NCBI GenBank assembly: GCA_017463865.1
Contig: JAFTOI010000031.1
Location: 1 to 34,150 of the forward strand
DNA length: 34,150 nucleotides
Source of the DNA: Clostridia bacterium
GTDB lineage: Bacteria > Bacillota > Clostridia > Oscillospirales > CAG-272
Direction of reading: 5' to 3'
Part shown: positions 7,590 through 15,113 of the stretch, in pieces
Position numbering within the stretch: position 1 is the first letter of the stretch
How the letters are laid out: each line of letters begins with the position of its first letter
Notes under the pieces: generated by a model
What the model was told of the DNA's origin: nothing
The model's input: the letters and a program-made list of their open reading frames with translations, nothing else
Database searches by the model: none
Program-made: the position numbers and the translations under genes

Positions 7590-7618
7590 TTGACAAATCG
7601 CCTCAAATGGTGTATCAT
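7590..7618 (+). promoter_or_regulatory. Promoter of the metallo-beta-lactamase-fold gene
   Basis: A consensus -35 TTGACA (7590-7595) and a -10 TATCAT (7613-7618) are 17 bases apart, about 30 bases before the start codon. Confidence 0.75.
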
Positions 7619-7650
7619 GACAATATCAATCCCCCAAAAGGAGATACATC

Positions 7651-8511
7651 ATGGAAAAACTGATCCAATACTGCACCCGGGCCTCGCTCTACGACGGCCC
7701 GTTTGACAGCGTGGTCGGGTGGGCGGCGGCCGGTATGGGCTATTTACTGACGACGGCGAACGGCCGCCTTGTCGCCATCGACGGCGGCAACCGCGAGGAT
7801 GCCGAGGCGTGGGTGGAGTTGCTCGAAGCCAACGCGCCCGTGGGGACGGTGCCCGAGATCGATCTGTGGTTCATCACGCACCCGCACGGCGACCACTACG
7901 GGGCGCTGCTCGAGATCTGCCGCAGACCGGAGCTGTGTGCGCGGATCCGGGTGAAGAAGCTGGTCTATCACTTCCCTGCCGAGTTCCGCAATGCCAAGGG
8001 TGGGAATATCGACTACGTTTTTCCCGATTTTGCGGCGATCCTTGCCGCCACCGGGGCGGAGGCTTATCTGCCGCAGGTGGATGAGATGCTGGAGGTGGAC
8101 GGCATGCGCTTCCACATCCTCTACACGCCGACCGACTGTTCGATCCTGAACAACCCCAACCAGCTGTCGCTGATCTTCACGGCGCAGGGGGCGGGAAAGA
8201 AGATCATGTTCACCGGCGACGCCTACCACCGCAACATGCAGATCGTGGTCTGGCGCTATCCGAAGACGCTGGCATGCGACATTCTGCAGCTGCCCCACCA
8301 CGGGCTATGCGACACCGGCAATCTCGATTTTTACAAGAAGGTCAACGCGAAGACGGTGCTGATCCCCATCTCGGTTGCCGGTGACCGCACCATGCGCTCC
8401 GACATGTACGGCGACTCGCCCGCCGTCAACCGCTGGGCCGAGGACAACGCCGAGGCGGTGTACAAGGCCTTTGCCGGCACCGTTGAGCTCCCGCTATGCG
8501 AGGAGGGATGA
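7651..8511 (+). CDS. Metallo-beta-lactamase-fold hydrolase, ComEC-like catalytic domain
   Basis: A 286-residue soluble protein without a signal peptide. The metal motif THPHGDH gives His77, His79, Asp81 and His82; Asp190 in FTGD and His216/His217 in LPHHG complete the two-metal site. The FTGD and LPHHG spacing resembles the hydrolase domain of ComEC-type proteins and free-standing relatives, but there are no membrane helices, so it is not a DNA channel. The substrate (a phosphodiester or another ester) cannot be assigned. AAAAGGAG precedes the ATG. The gene heads a plus-strand unit that continues through a decayed transporter gene into an aldo/keto reductase. Confidence 0.88.
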   Translation: MEKLIQYCTRASLYDGPFDSVVGWAAAGMGYLLTTANGRLVAIDGGNREDAEAWVELLEANAPVGTVPEIDLWFITHPHGDHYGALLEICRRPELCARIRVKKLVYHFPAEFRNAKGGNIDYVFPDFAAILAATGAEAYLPQVDEMLEVDGMRFHILYTPTDCSILNNPNQLSLIFTAQGAGKKIMFTGDAYHRNMQIVVWRYPKTLACDILQLPHHGLCDTGNLDFYKKVNAKTVLIPISVAGDRTMRSDMYGDSPAVNRWAEDNAEAVYKAFAGTVELPLCEEG

Positions 8512-8514
8512 GCG

Positions 8515-8659
8515 ATGTGGCTGATCCTTGCCCTTCTCTCGGCTCAGCGTTGTCATCACCCTCATTCTGGCTTTCGTCTTTCTGCATGAGCGGTTTACGC
8601 CAAAGTCGCTGAGCGGCTGTCTGCTCATCGGCGCAGGCACCCTGCTGATGGTTCTGTAA
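8515..8659 (+). pseudogene. Remnant of an EamA/DMT transporter gene with a large internal deletion
   Basis: A ribosome site (GAGGAGGG) and ATG at 8515 begin MWLILALLSA, the characteristic start of the approximately 140-residue EamA-type transporters. Immediately afterwards the frame shifts. From 8546 to 8659 another frame reads 37 residues (SVVITLILAFVFLHERFT ... LLIGAGTLLMVL, then TAA) that match the C-terminal helix pair of the same family. Roughly 90 central residues are missing. Read from the ATG, the frame stops at 8587-8589 after 24 residues. This is a gene that lost its middle, leaving both ends, the ribosome site and the operon spacing in place. An assembly deletion is the alternative. 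Confidence 0.72.
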
Positions 8660-8673
8660 ATCAAGGAGGAACG

Positions 8674-9852
8674 ATGAATTACCGCAACGACAAAACCGGC
8701 ACCCCCATCTCCATTCTCGGCTTCGGCTGCATGCGCTTCAAGCAGACGCTGGGGCGCATCGACCTGGAGAAGGCCGAGCGCGAGATCATGGCGGCATACC
8801 GCGGCGGCGTCAACTACTACGACACCGCCTACGTCTACCCCGGCAGCGAGGCCGCGGTGGGCGAGATCCTCGCCCGCAACGGCATCCGTGACAAGGTGTA
8901 TCTGGCGACCAAGCTGCCGCACTACCTCGTGCGCAGGCCCGAGGATATGGATCGCATGTTCAATGAGCAGCTGGCGCGGCTCAAAACCGATCACATCGAC
9001 TATTACCTGATCCACATGCTCAGCGACATCGACACCTGGGGGCGTTTGTGTGACCTCGGCATCGAGGCGTGGATCGCGGAAAAGAAGGCCAGCGGCGCTA
9101 TCCGGCAGATTGGCTTCTCCTACCACGGGGGCGCCGACATGTTCTGCCGGCTCGTCGACGCCTATCCGTGGGAATTCTGCCAGATCCAGTACAACTACAT
9201 GGATGAGCACAGCCAGGCCGGGCGGCGGGGCTTGGACTATGCCCACGCGCGTGGGCTGCCCGTCATCATCATGGAGCCCCTGCGGGGCGGGCGGCTGGTG
9301 CGTAATCTGCCCGACGAGGCCAAGGCCGTCTTTGCGCGCCACCCGGTGAAGCACACGCCCGTGCAGTGGGCGCTCCGCTGGCTGTGGGATCAGCCGGAGG
9401 TGACCTGCGTGCTGTCGGGCATGAACTCGGTCGAGATGGTCGAGGACAACGTCGAAACGGCCTCCACGGTGGAGGTCGGCGAGCTGACCGAGGCCGATCA
9501 GGCCATGCTGCGCGAGGTGGCGGCCGCGATCAACGCGAAGATGAAGGTGGGCTGCACCGGGTGCAGCTACTGCGTTCCCTGCCCGCGCGGGGTTGACATC
9601 CCCGGCACCTTCGCCGCCTACAACCAGCGCTACGCCGAGGGCAAGTTCTGGGCGACGGTGGAGCACATCAAATGCACCGCTCTGCGCAGGACATCCACCG
9701 CCGCGTCGGCCTGCGTCGGCTGCGGCAAGTGCGAGAGCCACTGTCCCCAGCACATCGCCATCCGCGCCGAGCTGAAGAATGCCGCGCGCGAGCTGGAGGG
9801 GCCGGCCTACCGCGCCGTCCGGCGCGTGGTCGAATGGCTGCGGGCGTTTTAA
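8674..9852 (+). CDS. Aldo/keto reductase with C-terminal ferredoxin-type domain
   Basis: A 392-residue protein with two parts. Residues 1-285 are an aldo/keto reductase barrel with the catalytic set Asp50, Tyr55 (DTAYVY), Lys80 (ATKLP) and His114 (YLIH). Residues 290-370 hold two cysteine clusters, Cys294/297/300/303 followed by Pro and Cys347/350/353/357 followed by Pro, the classic pattern for two [4Fe-4S] clusters. Such fusions are common in anaerobes and are thought to couple electron carriers to carbonyl reduction; the natural substrate is unknown. AAGGAGG precedes the ATG. It follows the transporter remnant by 14 bases, and a bidirectional terminator follows. Confidence 0.93.
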   Translation: MNYRNDKTGTPISILGFGCMRFKQTLGRIDLEKAEREIMAAYRGGVNYYDTAYVYPGSEAAVGEILARNGIRDKVYLATKLPHYLVRRPEDMDRMFNEQLARLKTDHIDYYLIHMLSDIDTWGRLCDLGIEAWIAEKKASGAIRQIGFSYHGGADMFCRLVDAYPWEFCQIQYNYMDEHSQAGRRGLDYAHARGLPVIIMEPLRGGRLVRNLPDEAKAVFARHPVKHTPVQWALRWLWDQPEVTCVLSGMNSVEMVEDNVETASTVEVGELTEADQAMLREVAAAINAKMKVGCTGCSYCVPCPRGVDIPGTFAAYNQRYAEGKFWATVEHIKCTALRRTSTAASACVGCGKCESHCPQHIAIRAELKNAARELEGPAYRAVRRVVEWLRAF

Positions 9853-9890
9853 AAAACAGGAGGCTGTCTGTCGACAGTCTCCTGTTTTTT
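9851..9890. terminator. Bidirectional terminator between convergent genes
   Basis: The inverted repeat AAAAACAGGAG...CTCCTGTTTTTT, with an inner CTGTC/GACAG stem, starts at the stop of the aldo/keto reductase and ends four bases before the stop of the minus-strand gene. T tracts are present on both strands. Confidence 0.9.
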
Positions 9891-9893
9891 CGA

Positions 9894-10421
9894 TTATAGC
9901 GCCAGCCAGACGGTCGCCGCCAGGCAAAGCAGCACCGCGCCGCCGAAGAGTATCCATGCGCCGGCGGTCGGGCGGCGGTGGGCATCCGGGCAGCGGAAGG
10001 CGAGGGCGATGCGCAGCCAATAGGGCGCGTGGTCGAGGCGAAGCAGCTCATCGTCCAGCCGCAGCCAGAGCCCGGATGGGCGCTGGCCGAAGAGGCGCGC
10101 GAAGGGGAAGCAGCGATAGCCCAGCATGCGGATATCGCCCAAGGCGATGCGGCGATCCCCCCAGGTGAGGGCGTGGGCGTCGAGCGTGCCCAGCACGCGG
10201 CGGTCGAGCAGACGTCCGACGCCGTATGCGGCCAGCCGCAGGGCCAGCGTCAAGGCGAACAGCGCGAGGCAGGCCAGGATCACCTGCGCCGCATCGCCGC
10301 CCGAGATGCCGTCCTCGCCCGCGCCCAGCCAGAAGGGCAGGAAGACGGCGGCCAGCAGGTCGCCGGTCAGAAACAGATTCAGCGTGCCGCCCCATGCGCG
10401 GCGGATGGGGAGCGCCTTCAT
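9894..10421 (-). CDS. Small membrane protein of unknown function
   Basis: A 175-residue protein with three likely membrane helices: about residues 15-36 (LFLTGDLLAAVFLPFWL), 46-70 (VILACLALFALTLALRL), and one at the very C-terminus. Between the second and third lies a soluble section with many Arg and Asp residues that resembles a bacterial PH-like domain in spacing, but I cannot confirm this. The ATG at 10421 overlaps the TGA of the dehydrogenase as ATGA, which decides the start; an upstream in-frame start at 10595 would lie deep inside that gene. It is the last gene of the minus-strand unit. Confidence 0.65.
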   Translation of the reverse strand: MKALPIRRAWGGTLNLFLTGDLLAAVFLPFWLGAGEDGISGGDAAQVILACLALFALTLALRLAAYGVGRLLDRRVLGTLDAHALTWGDRRIALGDIRMLGYRCFPFARLFGQRPSGLWLRLDDELLRLDHAPYWLRIALAFRCPDAHRRPTAGAWILFGGAVLLCLAATVWLAL

Positions 10422-11488
10422 GCGCCCGCGCGGAGCCGGCGGACGACCTCGCCGCCCACCTCGGCTGTCGCCGCACTGCCGCCCAGATCGGGCGTCAGCA
10501 CACTGCCGTCGACCAGCATCTCCTCGATGATCTCGATCAGCCGACCGGCCCAAGCCTGATGGCCGAAGAATTCGAGCATCTGGCTGGCTGACCACACCGT
10601 CGCCAGCGGGTTGGCCTTCCCCTGCCCCGCAATGTCGGGGGCCGAGCCGTGGATGGGCTCGAACATCGACGGAAATTTCCGCTCCGGGTTGAGATTTGCC
10701 CCCGCCGCCAGTCCCATGCCACCGGCAATGGCCGCGCCGAGATCGGTCAGAATGTCGCCGAAGAGGTTGGAGGTGACCACGATCTCGAACCGCCCCGGAT
10801 CCTTCACCATGAACATGGCCGCCGCGTCGACGAGATAGCTGTGGGTCTCGACGTCGGGATAGTCCCGCCCCACTTCGGCAAAGATCTGATCCCAGAAGAC
10901 CATCGAATAGTTGAGCGCGTTGCCCTTGCTGATGCTGGTCAGCGTCTTTTTCTGCGCCCGCGCCAGCTCATAGGCGTAGCGGATGACCCGCTCACAGCCA
11001 CGGCGCGAAAATACACCATCCTGAATCACCACCTCGTTCGGCTGACCACGGAACAGCCAGCTTCCGCTGCCCGCATACTCGCCCTCGCTGTTCTCACGCA
11101 CGAAGAGCATGTCAATGTCCTCGCGCTTCACATCAGCCAAAGGACAGGGCGCGCCCCGCAGCAGCTTCACCGGCCGCAGGTTGATGTACTGATCGAACCC
11201 CTTGCGGATAGTCAGCAGCAGATCCCAGAGCGAAATATGGTCCGGCACCCCCGGATAGCCCACCGCACCGAGAAAGATCGCATCATGCTCCGCCAAACGC
11301 GCCATCCCGTCTGCCGGCATCATGCACCCATTTTCCAGATAATACCGGCATCCCCACGGATATTCGGTAAAATCAAACCCAAACCCGCCGTCGATCTCCG
11401 CGACAGCGCGCAGTACCTTCATTCCCTCGCTGATGACCTCCGGCCCGATCCCATCGCCGGCAATCACCGCAATCTTGTGTGTGTTCAC
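10418..11488 (-). CDS. Tartrate / D-malate dehydrogenase-like enzyme (isocitrate-isopropylmalate dehydrogenase family)
   Basis: A 356-residue NAD-dependent beta-decarboxylating dehydrogenase. It starts IAVIAGDGIGPEV, carries SLWDLLLTIRKGFDQY and NLRPVKLLRG (the form seen in tartrate/D-malate dehydrogenases rather than LeuB), the metal-binding SNLFGDILTDLGAAIAGG, and EPIHGSAPDIAG. Such enzymes convert D-malate to pyruvate or oxidise tartrate; the exact substrate is uncertain. The start is a GTG at 11488 with GGAGGG seven bases upstream. A longer frame would begin at 11539 without a ribosome site. It lies downstream of aspS across a repeat element with strong hairpins, so a separate promoter is possible although none is clear. 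Confidence 0.88.
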   Translation of the reverse strand: MNTHKIAVIAGDGIGPEVISEGMKVLRAVAEIDGGFGFDFTEYPWGCRYYLENGCMMPADGMARLAEHDAIFLGAVGYPGVPDHISLWDLLLTIRKGFDQYINLRPVKLLRGAPCPLADVKREDIDMLFVRENSEGEYAGSGSWLFRGQPNEVVIQDGVFSRRGCERVIRYAYELARAQKKTLTSISKGNALNYSMVFWDQIFAEVGRDYPDVETHSYLVDAAAMFMVKDPGRFEIVVTSNLFGDILTDLGAAIAGGMGLAAGANLNPERKFPSMFEPIHGSAPDIAGQGKANPLATVWSASQMLEFFGHQAWAGRLIEIIEEMLVDGSVLTPDLGGSAATAEVGGEVVRRLRAGA

Positions 11489-11543
11489 TCTATTCCCTCC
11501 AATCAATTTTTGCAATCTACCCCTCTGTCCGCAACCCAATCAC

Positions 11544-11646
11544 ATGCGTACGTGAAAGCTTTCGCGGGTTGGAGGTGAATCGGTTTCGCCTGCGGCGAAA
11601 CCGAGAGGAGGAAGGGCGCCTTTCTCGAAAGGCGTCCTTCCTCCTC
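11544..11646. repeat. Modular hairpin repeat, family 1, copy C
   Basis: It begins with a head (CATGCGTACGTGAAAGCTTT) nearly identical to that of the copy at 33994. Two hairpins follow: CGGTTTCGCC/GGCGAAACCG (11581-11603) and a long one with 11-bp perfect outer arms GAGGAGGAAGG/CCTTCCTCCTC (11605-11646) and inner arms around CGCCTTT/GAAAGGCG. The second begins three bases after the aspS stop but has no T tract, so it may stop or stabilise the aspS transcript rather than act as a standard terminator. Confidence 0.7.
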
Positions 11647-11649
11647 AGC

Positions 11650-13440
11650 TTATTCCTCAGTCTTTACCACTTCAATCCCAAGCTCTGCCAAAGCCTTCGC
11701 GTCTGCCGGGGTCGGACAGCCGGACATCAGCTCGGAGGCGTTCTGCACCTTCGGGAAAGCGACGACGTCGCGGAGGCTGTCGGCGCCGCACATGATCATC
11801 GCAAGGCGGTCAAGGCCCAGCGCTGCGCCGCCGTGCGGGGGCGCACCGTAGCGATAGGCGTCGACCAGGAAGCCGAACTTGCGGGCAATGTCCTCGTCAG
11901 AGAGGCCCAGACGGCGGAACATCCGCTGCTGCAGCTCGACATCGGTGATGCGGATCGAGCCCGACGAGATCTCGACGCCGTTGAGGACGAGGTCGTACGC
12001 CTTCGCGCGCACCTTGCCCGGGTCGGTGTCGATGTACTCGAGACACTCGTCAAGCGGCATCGTGAAGGGGTGGTGCATCGCCACCCAGGTCTGGCTATCC
12101 TCGTCCCACTCGAAGAAGGGGAACTCGGTGATCCACAGGAAGTTGTAGCCCTCGGGGATCATGTCCAGCTGCTTGCCCACGATCAGGCGCAGCGCGCCCA
12201 GAACCGGCAGCGTGACCTTGTCCTTGTCAGCCACGATCAGCGCGACGTCGCCGCGCTCACAGCCGATGCGGGCGAGAATCGCCTCAAGCTCGCCCTCGGC
12301 CATAAACTTGGCAAAGGAGCAGGTGGGCGCCTCATCGACCCAGCGGACGTAGGCAAGGCCCTTGGCGCCAATGCCGCGGGCGTGCTCGGTCAGCTTGTCG
12401 ATCTCCTTGCGGGTCAGCTTGGCCGCGCCGCCCTTGGCGACGATGGCGCGGACAGAACCGCCGCCCTGAACGGCACCCGAGAAGACGGCGAAGCCGCTGT
12501 TCGCAACCAGGTCGGAGATGTTCTGGATCTCCATGCCGAAGCGGGTGTCGGGCTTATCGGAGCCGTAGCGCTCCATCGCATCGCGGAAGGTCAGGCGGGG
12601 CAGGGGGAGGGCGATCTCCACGCCCAGAACCTCCTTGAAGAGGCGGGCAATGTAGCCCTCGTTCATCTGCATGATGTCGTCCTCGGTGACGAAGGACATC
12701 TCGAGGTCGATCTGGGTGAACTCAGGCTGGCGGTCGGCGCGCAAGTCCTCGTCGCGGAAGCAGCGAGCCAGCTGGATGTAGCGGTCGAAGCCGGAGAGCA
12801 TCAGCAGCTGCTTGTAGATCTGGGGCGACTGGGGCAGCGCGTAGAAGGAACCGTTGTGGATGCGGGAGGGAACGATGTAGTCGCGCGCGCCCTCGGGGGT
12901 GGGCTTGACCATCATCGGGGTCTCGATCTCGATGAAGCCGTTCTCGTAGTAGTACTCGCGGGTGACGCGGGCGATCTCCTGGCGCATGAGCATGTTGCGC
13001 TGGAGGGACGGACGGCGGAGGTCAAGGTAGCGGTACTTGAGGGCGATGTTCTCGCCGACCTTGGCGTTGTCCGAGATCTCGAAGGGCGGGGTCTGGGCGG
13101 CTGAGAGGATCTTGAGCTCTGTGACGGCGATCTCGATCTCGCCGGTGGGGAGATTGGGGTTGACGGCGCCCTCGCCGCGGGCGCGGACGGTGCCGTGGGC
13201 GCAGAGGACGAACTCGGCGCGGACGGTAAAGGCTTTTTCGAAGACGGCGCGGTCGGTGGCGTCGTCGAAGGCGAGCTGGACGATGCCGGTGCGGTCGCGG
13301 AGGTCGATGAAAATGAGCTGGCCGAGGTCGCGCTGGCGCTGGGCCCAGCCCATGACGCAGACGGTCTGGCCGAGGTTAGCTTTCGACAGTTCAGCGCAGT
13401 AACAGGTGCGCTTGTCGGTTTTGGTGAGCAGTTCTGCCAT
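11650..13440 (-). CDS. aspS: Aspartyl-tRNA synthetase
   Basis: A 596-residue class II synthetase that charges tRNA-Asp in the cytoplasm. The N-terminal anticodon-binding OB fold (about residues 15-110, VMGWAQRQRDLGQLIFIDLRDRTG) is followed by the catalytic core with motif 2 (FRDEDLRADRQPEFTQ, near 220) and motif 3 (GLDRLAMI, near 540). The bacterial GAD insertion lies at about 290-420. Length is standard for the bacterial type. AGGAG precedes the ATG. In many Firmicutes hisS and aspS are adjacent; here they lie in the same order and orientation but three genes separate them. No T-box leader is visible. Whether it discriminates tRNA-Asn cannot be judged here. Confidence 0.97.
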   Translation of the reverse strand: MAELLTKTDKRTCYCAELSKANLGQTVCVMGWAQRQRDLGQLIFIDLRDRTGIVQLAFDDATDRAVFEKAFTVRAEFVLCAHGTVRARGEGAVNPNLPTGEIEIAVTELKILSAAQTPPFEISDNAKVGENIALKYRYLDLRRPSLQRNMLMRQEIARVTREYYYENGFIEIETPMMVKPTPEGARDYIVPSRIHNGSFYALPQSPQIYKQLLMLSGFDRYIQLARCFRDEDLRADRQPEFTQIDLEMSFVTEDDIMQMNEGYIARLFKEVLGVEIALPLPRLTFRDAMERYGSDKPDTRFGMEIQNISDLVANSGFAVFSGAVQGGGSVRAIVAKGGAAKLTRKEIDKLTEHARGIGAKGLAYVRWVDEAPTCSFAKFMAEGELEAILARIGCERGDVALIVADKDKVTLPVLGALRLIVGKQLDMIPEGYNFLWITEFPFFEWDEDSQTWVAMHHPFTMPLDECLEYIDTDPGKVRAKAYDLVLNGVEISSGSIRITDVELQQRMFRRLGLSDEDIARKFGFLVDAYRYGAPPHGGAALGLDRLAMIMCGADSLRDVVAFPKVQNASELMSGCPTPADAKALAELGIEVVKTEE

Positions 13441-13480
13441 GGTGGTTTCTCCTGTTTTTGTCTTTATAAATTAGTATTGT

Positions 13481-14101
13481 TCAGTTTGCGTAATAAAACG
13501 CATCGACCAAGCTATCGTCCTCGCGGCGGTAGAGCCGACCTTCTTTGGCGTAGAAGGTTTTGTTTTCTTCGTCGCAGGTGACATAGACGCTGGTGCGATA
13601 GAAAATCTTCGAGCCATCCTCGAGCGTTGTGCAGGGATGAGAAGTGAATTCGATAAACATACTCTCGCAAAATTCGACATACTTCCCCAAGTGTAGTGAA
13701 AATACGATCTCTTCGATCGTATAGGCTTCTTCCAGATGATAATTATCCGGTGAACCGGAATAATAACCATCAATATTGTATGATTCAGGAAATTGTATTA
13801 TGAAAGGTGTTGGAACACCAATACCTGTGGCGCCGCCAAGTTCGTCGACACGCATACCGTCCACTTTGTCAGGGATCACGATTGTCTTCCCCGCATCGCT
13901 CCCATCCCAAGTATACATTCCGACAAATGCACGGCGACCGACTTGGTTGACATAAAACTCAACACCGTTTACTGTACTGCCGTCGTGGTAAAACATGCTG
14001 CTTTGAGCGGCACAGCTAAACATCGACATGACCAGCAAAATAATCAACAGACACGAGATCACACAAACAATCCCCCAGCTGATGCGTTTGGTTTTCGTCA
14101 T
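13481..14101 (-). CDS. Membrane-anchored protein with a BspA-like LRR start, function unknown
   Basis: A 206-residue protein with one N-terminal hydrophobic segment (about residues 8-30) that ends MFSC, a possible lipobox, so it may be a lipoprotein facing outward. The segment KTIVIPDKVDGMRVDELGG near residue 72 resembles the opening of BspA-type leucine-rich repeats, but no tandem repeats follow, so it may be a degenerate or single-repeat relative. The C-terminal third (KTFYAKEGRLYRREDDSLV) fits the same style. AAGGAGGT precedes the ATG. It lies 40 bases upstream of aspS with no terminator between, so the two may share a transcript. The gene is lower in GC than aspS. Confidence 0.65.
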   Translation of the reverse strand: MTKTKRISWGIVCVISCLLIILLVMSMFSCAAQSSMFYHDGSTVNGVEFYVNQVGRRAFVGMYTWDGSDAGKTIVIPDKVDGMRVDELGGATGIGVPTPFIIQFPESYNIDGYYSGSPDNYHLEEAYTIEEIVFSLHLGKYVEFCESMFIEFTSHPCTTLEDGSKIFYRTSVYVTCDEENKTFYAKEGRLYRREDDSLVDAFYYAN

Positions 14102-14185
14102 CGGGATACCTCCTTACGGCGGTCGATCATAGGCATTTGTTTACGATAAACCTGTGATTCTTACGGTAAGATTTTCGTTGGTACT

Positions 14186-14302
14186 GGGTTTTCCGCCCTC
14201 CCGGGCGGGGAGGGGGCGGACACCATCTCAGACACCGAAGTTTTCCGCCCCCTCTTGCCGCCCGTCGGGCGGCAATTCACCCCCACCATCCTTGGCTGGG
14301 CG
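14186..14302 (-). repeat. Modular hairpin repeat, family 2, copy 1
   Basis: Read on the minus strand, the first part (CCCAGCCAAGGATGGTGG) and the later part (AGGGGGCGG, then AACTTCGG) match the copy at 28393-28513. Between them is an extra hairpin (GCCGCCC/GGGCGGC) that the other copy lacks. A further palindrome (CCGCCCTCCCGGGCGG) lies at the far end. The 5' part lies inside the reading frame of the 14277-14732 gene. Confidence 0.7.
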
Positions 14303-14732
14303 CGTCCTCCTGCTTGGTGAGGGAGTCGGATAAGGCATTTTTTCTTCGCAGAACGAATGTGATGATTCCTGCCGCGATGGTGCCAGCGATGGAACCGCAA
14401 GCACTCATCATCAGTACGGTAACGGCAATCAGTCCTTCGCCGTTACCCAGTTCGATTTGGCGAGCTTGAACAATAATACTTGGTATGTTGAGAAAAATGC
14501 AGAGGACCAGCGTGGTAATCGCTGCGGCGAACAGGCCGCGGGCAAAAGCCGAAAATCGCTCGGCGCACAAGCCAACAGCAACGGCCACAAGCGGCACCAG
14601 CCACGCGAGCAGCATTCCCCAGGATTCAAACCCGGAGGAGCTGAACCAGGTGATGCTAAGCGCTGCCTGCACAGCCGCCCAGCAGATCACGCCCGTCAGC
14701 GTGCCGCGCAGCAAATCACGTCCCAACTTCAT
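14277..14732 (-). CDS. Four-helix membrane protein, function unknown, C-terminus encoded by a repeat
   Basis: A 151-residue hydrophobic protein with four likely membrane helices (about residues 10-30, 38-58, 64-86 and 100-128) and a short polar tail. The layout resembles the TIGR04086-type/YrzE-like membrane proteins of Firmicutes, but I am not certain. The last residues (PSQGWWG and the stop) are encoded by a dispersed repeat, so the original C-terminus may have been replaced. It follows the MazG-like gene by three bases, with a GAGGA ribosome site overlapping that gene's stop, so it belongs to the hisS unit. Confidence 0.65.
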   Translation of the reverse strand: MKLGRDLLRGTLTGVICWAAVQAALSITWFSSSGFESWGMLLAWLVPLVAVAVGLCAERFSAFARGLFAAAITTLVLCIFLNIPSIIVQARQIELGNGEGLIAVTVLMMSACGSIAGTIAAGIITFVLRRKNALSDSLTKQEDAPSQGWWG

Positions 14733-14735
14733 TCC

Positions 14736-15113
14736 TCAATCCTCATACATCGTCTGATTCTCGTGCCAGTCGCGCTTCATGTTGCGCTCGAACTTGGCGA
14801 CATAGGCCGCCGACAGCTCCTCGCCGGTGATGCCGTAGCAGTCGATGTTGTCCATGAGGTACATCAGCACGTCGGCGACTTCCTCGACGTAGTGGGCGCG
14901 GACGGCGGGGTTCTCGACGATGGCGGTGTCGCCCTTCTTTTTGATGATGGCAATCATCTCGCCCAGCTCCTCGACGCTCCAGAGCAGGTAGCTCCGGGCG
15001 TGCGCGGGGTCGTGGGGCGACCACTCGTGCTGGTGCTTCTCGAAGAGCGCGTGCTGCATGTCGAGCAGGTCGGAGAGGGTGCACGACCGCTTCTCGCCGC
15101 TGGCGGCACTCAT
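14736..15113 (-). CDS. MazG-like nucleotide pyrophosphohydrolase
   Basis: A 125-residue all-alpha NTP pyrophosphohydrolase of the MazG-like type. The metal-binding pattern is visible: EELGE at about residues 53-57 and EEVADVLMYL at about 78-87, giving the E-x-x-E and E-x-x-D halves. Single-domain members hydrolyse NTPs or dNTPs to monophosphates and often act in nucleotide house-cleaning. The ATG at 15113 overlaps the hisS stop (ATGA), which sets the start; the longer upstream frame lies inside hisS. The coupling to hisS suggests it only shares transcription, as no direct functional link is known. Confidence 0.83.
   Translation of the reverse strand: MSAASGEKRSCTLSDLLDMQHALFEKHQHEWSPHDPAHARSYLLWSVEELGEMIAIIKKKGDTAIVENPAVRAHYVEEVADVLMYLMDNIDCYGITGEELSAAYVAKFERNMKRDWHENQTMYED

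Noticed and set aside
7439-7663. Plus-strand frame of 74 codons in the AT-rich spacer
   Set aside because: It overlaps both promoters and the 17-bp repeat, has no ribosome site, and overlaps the true start of the next gene.
8494-10020. Minus-strand open frame of about 508 codons
   Set aside because: It runs opposite the aldo/keto reductase, which has complete catalytic and iron-sulfur motifs, and it crosses the bidirectional terminator.
11605-11646. Standard terminator after aspS
   Set aside because: The hairpin is strong but lacks a T tract on the minus strand; it is listed as part of a repeat instead.
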